In this document: positions 22,922-28,789 of the stretch, one piece after another | How the letters are laid out: each line of letters begins with the position of its first letter | Position numbering within the stretch: the first letter of the stretch is position 1 | From: Pseudoselenomonas ruminantium | GTDB lineage: Bacteria; Bacillota; Negativicutes; Selenomonadales; Selenomonadaceae | Reading direction: 5' to 3' | Assembly: GCA_002373045.1 (NCBI GenBank) | Contig: DFHU01000068.1 | Span: 1-28,789 of the forward strand | Length of the DNA: 28,789 bases | Notes under the pieces: model-generated | Told to the model about the DNA's origin: nothing | Database searches by the model: none | The model's input: the letters and a program-made list of their open reading frames with translations, nothing else | Made by a program: the position numbers and the translations under genes

Positions 22922-24244
22922 TTAGTGAGCTTGTCTGCCGGTCAGCATGATGGACAGCAGGACGGCACAGGCTAAAAAGAAGGGATAGAACAGGCAGGGG
23001 ATAATGCTCAGGCTGGTGATGCCGGCCAGTGCGGAGGCGATGAGTAGCTGCGCGCCGTAGGGGATGATGCCCTGGGCGATGCAGGAGAAGGTATCCAAAA
23101 GCGAAGCGCTGTCCCGCGGTTCGATGCCGTATTCTTCGCTGATGGTTTTAGCAATGGGGCCGGCCACGACGATGGCTACGGTATTGTTGGCGGTGGCGAT
23201 GTCCATGAGGACGGTCAGCAGGCCGATGCCGAGGCGGCCGCCGCGAGCGCCTTTGAAGTAACGGCGAACGAAGTTCAGCAGGGCCTCAAAGCCGCCGCCG
23301 TCCCGCATAATGGCACTGATGGAGGCGGCGAGAATCGTGACAATCATGGTTTCAAACATGCCGTTTGTTCCCGCACCCATGGCGGAGAAGGCTGTGGATA
23401 ATGTCGTGGTGCCAGTGGCGATACCAAAGGTGAAAAATAACACAATGCCTGTTCCGAGCACGCAGAATACGTTGATGCCGATAAGGGCCATAATTAGGAC
23501 GATGAAATAAGGCAGGGCCAGCAGCAGGGAATAATCAAAGGTGCCCAAATCAATTGCTGCGGATTGGAAGGCCAAGACAAAGAGCATGGCCAGAGTGGCC
23601 AGGGCCGCAGGCAGGGCGATTTTGAGGTTGGCATAGAATTTATCCTGCATGCGCGTTCCCTGTGTGCGGGTGGCGGCGATGGTGGTGTCGGAAATAAAAG
23701 AAAGGTTATCGCCGAACATGGCGCCACCGACCACGGTGCCAACGGTGAGTGGCAGGCTAAGGCCTGCGCTGGCGGCAACCGAAGCGGCAATCGGCACCAG
23801 TACGGTAATGGTGCCGACGCTGGTGCCCATGGACATGGAAATCAGGCAGGCAATCAGGAAAAGTCCGGGGATGGCAAAGGTGCCGGGTACGAAATTCAGG
23901 AGCAGGTGAGCGGTGCTTTCAACGCCGCCCGCCGCTTTGGCAATGCCGCCAAAAGCACCGGCCATCAGGAAGATGAATAGCATAATGGTGATGTTCACAT
24001 CACCGATGTTTTTGGCACAAAGCTCAATATTGCCGAGAAAATCACGCTTGCGGTTCTGAAAGAAGGCGACAATTAGTGCCAGCCCAAAGGCTACGACTAC
24101 CGACATCACATAGAAGCCCATCTGTCCCTCTATTGGGGCGATGTATTCATACCATATGCCTGCTCCCAGATACAATACCAGGAAGACGAGAATGGGCAGC
24201 AGGGCCGCCGCCCGCGCCTTGGGCGGGTTATCATATTGTTTCAC
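22922..24244 (-). CDS. nhaC: Na+/H+ antiporter, NhaC family
   Basis: 440-residue polytopic inner-membrane protein with about 11-12 hydrophobic segments. NhaC-family motifs are SMSMGTSVGTITVLVPIA and GGAMFGDNLSFISDTTIAATRTQG, with a second half containing DIATANNTVAIVVAGPIAK. Likely exchanges Na+ for H+, or a related organic ion pair as in malate/lactate variants of the same superfamily; the transported ion cannot be fixed from sequence. The start is GTG 24244 with AAAGGA 9 bases upstream; that SD overlaps the stop of the glycosyltransferase gene, so the two are probably cotranscribed. Confidence 0.85.
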   Translation of the reverse strand: MKQYDNPPKARAAALLPILVFLVLYLGAGIWYEYIAPIEGQMGFYVMSVVVAFGLALIVAFFQNRKRDFLGNIELCAKNIGDVNITIMLFIFLMAGAFGGIAKAAGGVESTAHLLLNFVPGTFAIPGLFLIACLISMSMGTSVGTITVLVPIAASVAASAGLSLPLTVGTVVGGAMFGDNLSFISDTTIAATRTQGTRMQDKFYANLKIALPAALATLAMLFVLAFQSAAIDLGTFDYSLLLALPYFIVLIMALIGINVFCVLGTGIVLFFTFGIATGTTTLSTAFSAMGAGTNGMFETMIVTILAASISAIMRDGGGFEALLNFVRRYFKGARGGRLGIGLLTVLMDIATANNTVAIVVAGPIAKTISEEYGIEPRDSASLLDTFSCIAQGIIPYGAQLLIASALAGITSLSIIPCLFYPFFLACAVLLSIMLTGRQAH

Positions 24245-24250
24245 GAAAAA

Positions 24251-25312
24251 TCATCCTTTATCCAAAATATCCTTTAATTTGACGGCAACCATTTCCGGTG
24301 TGATCGCCTTCATGCAGGCATTGGTTTTATACTGACATTTTGTTTTGAGACAGCGTCTGCAGTCGTGCGGACTGATGACGAATTCGTGTCCTGTTGTCAG
24401 CGGGCCGTAAACATCCGGTTGGGTTGGCCCCCAAAGAGATAGCGTCCTGCAGCCGATGGCATCGGCGATATGGAGAGGGCCGGTGTCACAGGAGAGCAGC
24501 AGGTCAGCCGTTTTTAAGAGGGCGGCCAGTTCCAAAAGACTCGTCTGCCCGGCGATGGACAGGCCGGGGCGGTTCATCTTGGCCTGTGCTTCTTTTATAA
24601 ATACCTCATCGCCTGGAGAGCCGCAGAAGACGACCTGCACATGGGGCGGCAGGCTGCTTAGGGCCTTGCCGAAGTTTTCCGGTTCCCAGTTTTTGTCCGG
24701 CCAGGTGGTGCGAATCGTGACCATTAATATCGGCTGCTGCTGGTCAATGCCATGTGCCTGCCAAAAGTCTTGGGCAAAGCCCTGCAGGCTTTCGGGCAGA
24801 TTCAGCGTTAGTCCCGGTTTGAAGGTGGTCAGGTCAAAGCCTAACGGCATAAGAGCGCTCAAATAGCGGTGTACCTTGTGGGAACTTTCGATATTCGGGG
24901 CCATTTCGCTCATAAAGAGGGGATTGCCTTCGTGGCGTTCGTGAATGCCGATACGGCGCTTGGCACCGGAGAGCCGTGCCAAAATTCCGGTCAGGAATAA
25001 GCCCTGAATATCCAGTACCAAATCAAAGTGCCGCGCCTTCAGGAGAGCGCGGGCTTTTTTTAGTTCGCGGAAAGCTGCGGGGAGGTTCCAGCTGGCAAAG
25101 GCTTTGTCCAGCGGGCGTCTGTCCCAGACGAGTACTTCGTCAATATGAGGATTTTCTGCCAATAGTTTATCTGCCGGCGGACTGACCAGCCAGGTGATAT
25201 GCGCGTTGGGCTGAAGTTTTTTCAATTCCCGGGCCACAGGGGTGGCATGGAGTACATCCCCAATGGCAGAGAGCCGCAGAATAAGAATTTTTTGCGGAAG
25301 TTTATTTTCCAT
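24251..25312 (-). CDS. Glycosyltransferase family 9 (heptosyltransferase-like)
   Basis: 353 residues with two Rossmann-like halves (GT-B). The N-terminal signature is RLSAIGDVLHATPVARELK and the nucleotide-sugar region is LLSCDTGPLHIADAIGCRTLSLWGPT, both hallmarks of the ADP-heptose:LPS heptosyltransferases (WaaC/WaaF group). A cysteine group near the C-terminus (CRRCLKTKCQYKTNACM) is common in this subgroup. It implies an LPS-bearing outer membrane, consistent with the porin. Start ATG 25312 is preferred; an in-frame TTG at 25345 would sit almost at the predicted transcription start. The best SD (AAAGG) is about 14 bases upstream, so the start is moderately certain. Confidence 0.85.
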   Translation of the reverse strand: MENKLPQKILILRLSAIGDVLHATPVARELKKLQPNAHITWLVSPPADKLLAENPHIDEVLVWDRRPLDKAFASWNLPAAFRELKKARALLKARHFDLVLDIQGLFLTGILARLSGAKRRIGIHERHEGNPLFMSEMAPNIESSHKVHRYLSALMPLGFDLTTFKPGLTLNLPESLQGFAQDFWQAHGIDQQQPILMVTIRTTWPDKNWEPENFGKALSSLPPHVQVVFCGSPGDEVFIKEAQAKMNRPGLSIAGQTSLLELAALLKTADLLLSCDTGPLHIADAIGCRTLSLWGPTQPDVYGPLTTGHEFVISPHDCRRCLKTKCQYKTNACMKAITPEMVAVKLKDILDKG

Positions 25313-25360
25313 AAATCTTGGTTTTGCCTTTCGTTCATAGTACAATAAAATGATAGGTTT

Positions 25361-25389
25361 ATATTAGCATAGTAACGGGAGATTGTCCA
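25361..25389 (-). promoter_or_regulatory. Possible promoter of the GT9-nhaC operon
   Basis: On the minus strand, TGGACA (25389-25384), 17 bases, then TAATAT (25366-25361). Transcription would start near 25354, 42 bases before ATG 25312. It lies in the 79-base divergent gap. Confidence 0.4.
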
Positions 25390-25391
25390 AA

Positions 25392-28300
25392 ATGTTAAAG
25401 GATATTACGATAAAATCGCTGGCCAGCGATACGGTTTATAAGCGGGGGCGCAATTACTATCGAGCGGGCGAAGTGGAAGACCTTGCAGCCTTGAATGAAG
25501 CGCAGACGCGCTGGAGTGCCGTGGTCATGGGAACGGAACCGTATGAAGTAGAAGTGCGGCTCGACAAAAGCGGCAACAATGTGGAGGGCTATAGCTGTGA
25601 CTGCCCGGCGGCAGCGCAGTATTTGGGTGCCTGCAAGCATGTGGTGGCAACGCTTATGGCCATTCAGGATGAGCAGGAGCTGAATAAAGACACGGGGGGC
25701 AAGGTAAAGGATAATTTTGCCCGCCTGGGCATCACTACTGCCCGCGACCTGCTGGAACATACGCAAAGGAAAAAAGAGCAGGAACAAAGCCTGGCCAGTC
25801 AGCGTATGTTTTCTTTTTTCCAGGAAGCGGCGCAGGCAGACAAGGCAGCGTACAACATTGGCGCGGCGCAGTTCGGTCATTTGGAGCCGCGTCTGTTCAT
25901 TGATGAATACTATGGCAGCTACAAAAGGTGGCTGGAATTCCGCTTTGGTCTGGATAAACTCTATGTGGTGAAAAATGCCAGTTCCTTTGTCGAGTCCATG
26001 GAAAACGGCAAGGATTGGCAGCTGGGCACGAGGAATGTGGTAAACCTTGCGCAGATGCATTGGGGCGATGAACAGTCGGCCCAAATCTATGCGCTGCTCA
26101 AAAAATACTTCCGTGCCGAGCAGGGCATGTTTGCGGCAGGTTCGACCAATCGCTACTATTATATGAGTTATCATTCCTATCTCTTTGACCAAAAGCAGTT
26201 TCGCCTGTCTGAAGATGCCTTTGCCGAGTTTTTGGCAATTATGGGCGACAGCCCCTTTGAACTGCGCCTGAATGGTGCGGAACTGGAAACGGTGCGGGCG
26301 GTGCCGGGCAATCCGCGCATTGAGCTGGAACTTAGAGAGAACAAGGGCGGCGGGGAACTCGTGGTGCAGGATACGGATATGGTTCCTTTGGATGACAACT
26401 GCCGTTTTATCTATCAGGAAGGGATTATTTATCAGACCGAGAAAAAATTTTCCCAAGGGTTAAAACCCTTGCTGCGCACGTTTGAGGCGGCAGATACAGT
26501 AAAAATCCGCTCACAGGATATGGCGGCGTTCTTTGGCAAGGTGCTGCCGCAGATGGAAAAGGCGGCAGAGGTAAAGATTGCACCGAAGTTTATGGAAGAA
26601 TATGTGGTACAGCCGCTGTCGGCAGAACTCTACATTGACTATGAAGGGGATGGCATTGCGGTGCGCCCCAAATTCGCTTATGGGGATGCCGTGTTCAATC
26701 CCTTGGTGGAAACGGAGCCGCCCCTGCGGGATGGTCGCAAGTTGGTGCGGGACGAGAATAAAGAGCAGGAAATCATCATGCGGCTGATGCATTATGGTTT
26801 TGGCAAAAAGCGTGACCAGCTGGTACAGCGGGATGAAGAACGCAGCTACGAATTTTTGACCGAGGAATTGCCGAACCTGCCCGATTGGGTGGATGTGTTC
26901 TACTCCGATGCCTTTGCCAACCGCCCGGTGCGCTCCATGCCCAAGGTGACGGCAGGGGTCAGTGTCAACGATTCGAACCTGCTTGAAGTCAGTTTCAATG
27001 CCAAGGATTTGGACTTCAATGAACTCATGGAAATCCTCGACTCCTATCGGCAGAAACGGCGCTATCACCGCTTGAAGGATAAGACGTTTATCACCCTGGG
27101 CGACCAGCAGATGCAGGCTATTGCCGATTTCGTGGACAATACGGGGATTGCCAAAGCCAGGGCTGATGGCATGAAGGTGGAACTGCCCATGAGTCAGGCC
27201 ATGTATCTGGACGAACTGGCGCGGGAGGACGAGGCTTTGCGGTTAGAGCGCAGCCGGGCGTTTCGTGCCCTTGTGCGGGATATCCGCCATCCCGAGGAAA
27301 GTGCGGCGGAAGTGCCGGAGAGCCTTAAAGGCGTGCTGCGTGACTATCAGGTGACGGGCTTTAACTGGCTGTCCAATCTCTCTGCCTATCATTTGGGCGG
27401 GATACTGGCAGATGATATGGGCTTGGGCAAAACCTTGCAGGTCATTGCTTTCCTGCTTTCCAAGCAGAATTATCAGGAGCCGCCGTCGCTCGTTATCGCG
27501 CCTACTTCGCTGATGTACAACTGGTTGGAGGAGATAAGCCGCTTTGCACCGGAGTTAAAAGCTGCCGCTGTAGCGGGCACGAAGGCCGAGCGGGAAAAGA
27601 TTCTCGCGGAAGCCGATGCGAGCTTCGATGTGCTGATTACGACCTATAATATGTTAAAGCGCGATATCGCCATGTATGAAAAACGGCGTTTCCGCTATGC
27701 GTTCCTCGATGAGGCACAGCATATCAAAAATCCCACCACGCAGAATGCGCGGGCGGTGAAAAAACTCAAGACCAGCGGTTATTTCGCCCTGACGGGGACG
27801 CCGATTGAAAATACGCTGACGGAACTCTGGTCGATTTTTGACTTTTTGATGCCAGGTTATCTGCTTTCCCATAAAAAATTCAAAGACCGCTATGAAACGC
27901 CCATCGTGCGGGAACAGGACGAGCGCAGCTTAAAAGACCTCAAGCGCCATGTCATGCCCTTTATCCTGCGACGCATGAAAAAGGATGTGCTTACGGAACT
28001 GCCCGACAAGGTGGAGCGCAAGCTGGTAAGTTCCATGACGCCCAAGCAGGAAAAAGTCTATCAGGGCTGGTTCCTCAAAAGTCAAAAGGAATTTGCCCAG
28101 CAGATGGCGGCAGGAGATGACAGCCGCATCAAGATACTCGCCATCCTCACTCGCCTGCGGCAGATTGCCTGCGACCCGGCAATGTTCCTCGAAGGGTATA
28201 CGGGCGGTTCGGGCAAGCTCGACCAGCTCGAAGAAGTGGTCAGCGATGCTGTGGAAGGCGGCCATCGCATTCTGATTTTCTCCCAGTTTACCACCATGCT

Positions 28301-28718
28301 TTCCCATATTGGTGAGCGGCTCAAACAGCAGGGCATTGCCTATTACTACTTGGATGGCTCCACACCGTCTTTGGAGCGCATTCGTCTGGTGAAGGCGTTT
28401 AATGAAGGGACAACCCCAGTGTTTTTGATTTCCCTCAAAGCGGGCGGCACAGGACTCAACCTCACCGGCGCCGATATGGTTATCCACTTCGACCCGTGGT
28501 GGAATCCCGCTGTGGAAGACCAGGCTACCGACCGCGCCTATCGTTTGGGGCAGAAAAATAACGTGCAGGTGATAAGGCTCTTGGCCAAAGGCACCGTAGA
28601 AGAAAAAATCTACGAGTTGCAGCAGAAGAAAAAATCCCTGATTGACCAGATGATACAGCCGGGCGAAAACTTCCTGTCCAAACTTACGGATGAAGAGATT
28701 CGGGAGCTGTTTCATTAA
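25392..28718 (+). CDS. SNF2-family DEAD/DEAH-type helicase with N-terminal SWIM zinc finger
   Basis: 1108 residues. The N-terminal SWIM domain has YSCDC with Cys69/Cys71 and CKH with Cys81/His83 (CxCx9CxH). A long middle part (about 100-640) is the bacterial SNF2-associated region. The SNF2 ATPase follows: DDMGLGKT (Walker A, about 674), then DEAQHIKNP (about 773) and LTGTPIENTLTELWSIFDFL. The C-terminal helicase half has ILIFSQFTTML, LDGSTPSLERI, SLKAGGTGLNLTGAD and DQATDRAYRLGQ. An ATP-driven DNA or nucleoprotein translocase, cytosolic; its target is unknown. This architecture is common in Firmicutes. Start ATG 25392 has CGGGAGA 9 bases upstream (TTG 25383 is adjacent to it). A weak plus promoter may lie at 25324-25351 (TTGCCT, 16 bases, TAAAAT). 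Confidence 0.92.
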   Translation: MLKDITIKSLASDTVYKRGRNYYRAGEVEDLAALNEAQTRWSAVVMGTEPYEVEVRLDKSGNNVEGYSCDCPAAAQYLGACKHVVATLMAIQDEQELNKDTGGKVKDNFARLGITTARDLLEHTQRKKEQEQSLASQRMFSFFQEAAQADKAAYNIGAAQFGHLEPRLFIDEYYGSYKRWLEFRFGLDKLYVVKNASSFVESMENGKDWQLGTRNVVNLAQMHWGDEQSAQIYALLKKYFRAEQGMFAAGSTNRYYYMSYHSYLFDQKQFRLSEDAFAEFLAIMGDSPFELRLNGAELETVRAVPGNPRIELELRENKGGGELVVQDTDMVPLDDNCRFIYQEGIIYQTEKKFSQGLKPLLRTFEAADTVKIRSQDMAAFFGKVLPQMEKAAEVKIAPKFMEEYVVQPLSAELYIDYEGDGIAVRPKFAYGDAVFNPLVETEPPLRDGRKLVRDENKEQEIIMRLMHYGFGKKRDQLVQRDEERSYEFLTEELPNLPDWVDVFYSDAFANRPVRSMPKVTAGVSVNDSNLLEVSFNAKDLDFNELMEILDSYRQKRRYHRLKDKTFITLGDQQMQAIADFVDNTGIAKARADGMKVELPMSQAMYLDELAREDEALRLERSRAFRALVRDIRHPEESAAEVPESLKGVLRDYQVTGFNWLSNLSAYHLGGILADDMGLGKTLQVIAFLLSKQNYQEPPSLVIAPTSLMYNWLEEISRFAPELKAAAVAGTKAEREKILAEADASFDVLITTYNMLKRDIAMYEKRRFRYAFLDEAQHIKNPTTQNARAVKKLKTSGYFALTGTPIENTLTELWSIFDFLMPGYLLSHKKFKDRYETPIVREQDERSLKDLKRHVMPFILRRMKKDVLTELPDKVERKLVSSMTPKQEKVYQGWFLKSQKEFAQQMAAGDDSRIKILAILTRLRQIACDPAMFLEGYTGGSGKLDQLEEVVSDAVEGGHRILIFSQFTTMLSHIGERLKQQGIAYYYLDGSTPSLERIRLVKAFNEGTTPVFLISLKAGGTGLNLTGADMVIHFDPWWNPAVEDQATDRAYRLGQKNNVQVIRLLAKGTVEEKIYELQQKKKSLIDQMIQPGENFLSKLTDEEIRELFH

Positions 28719-28726
28719 TTGCCGGA

Positions 28727-28760
28727 AAGTCCGTTGACGTAAAAGGTCAACGGGCTTTTT
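28727..28760 (+). terminator. Intrinsic terminator of the SNF2 helicase gene
   Basis: AAGTCCGTTGAC (28727-28738) pairs with GTCAACGGGCTT (28746-28757), 12 pairs with one T-G, around a 7-base loop, followed by a T run to 28760. Nothing further is recognisable in the last 29 bases of the window. Confidence 0.9.
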
Positions 28761-28789
28761 GTAAATTGCAGTTTGATAGTGCGCGCTTT

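Noticed and set aside
25395..26456. A 353-codon minus-strand open frame opposite the SWIM-SNF2 gene
   Set aside because: Antisense shadow of a gene with SWIM and SNF2 motifs; no SD and no recognisable domain.

Overview
The window looks like chromosome from a diderm Firmicute, most likely a Negativicute of the Selenomonas type; this is inference. The genes use strong Shine-Dalgarno (SD) sites and several TTG/GTG starts. Typical Firmicute architectures (SWIM-SNF2 helicase, MOSC-MogA fusion, NhaC antiporter) sit beside outer-membrane features (a beta-barrel porin and a heptosyltransferase-like GT9 enzyme). No rRNA, tRNA, insertion sequence or CRISPR array was seen.

Layout. 1-1900: the tail of an unidentified gene, a ROK sugar kinase and a small nitroreductase. 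2000-5215: an accessory-looking stretch with an exported RelA/SpoT-like protein, a type I restriction specificity gene (hsdS) broken by one extra base and carrying a methylase C-terminal remnant, and a DUF4160/DUF2442 pair. 5267-7171 (minus strand): an amt-glnB ammonium operon with a near-consensus promoter and a highly structured 5' leader. 7172-7599: AT-rich regulatory DNA, including a promoter overlapped by a 13-bp inverted repeat.

7600-18266: a seven-gene co-directional operon, the most interesting part of the window. It encodes a coiled-coil/beta-barrel outer-membrane protein, a WbpA/TviB-type UDP-HexNAc dehydrogenase, a membrane-anchored degenerate NodB protein, a PilZ domain fused to a hyaluronan-synthase/NodC-like GT2 synthase, a NodB-like protein with a C-terminal beta-rich region, a GH18-like lipoprotein, and a tandem-NodB deacetylase in which only the second domain is intact. 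Together these read as a complete synthase-dependent exopolysaccharide machine: precursor supply, c-di-GMP-type control plus polymerisation and inner-membrane export, periplasmic modification or trimming, and outer-membrane exit. It is analogous to the alginate and Pga systems but has a different gene set.

18281-22723: a molybdopterin operon (MoCF-domain protein, moeA, moaA, MOSC-MogA fusion) behind a candidate Moco riboswitch with an intrinsic terminator. 22747-22831: a cluster of DnaA boxes, then a two-way terminator. 22922-25312 (minus strand): an NhaC-type antiporter and a GT9 glycosyltransferase. 25392-28718: a SWIM/SNF2 helicase followed by a terminator.
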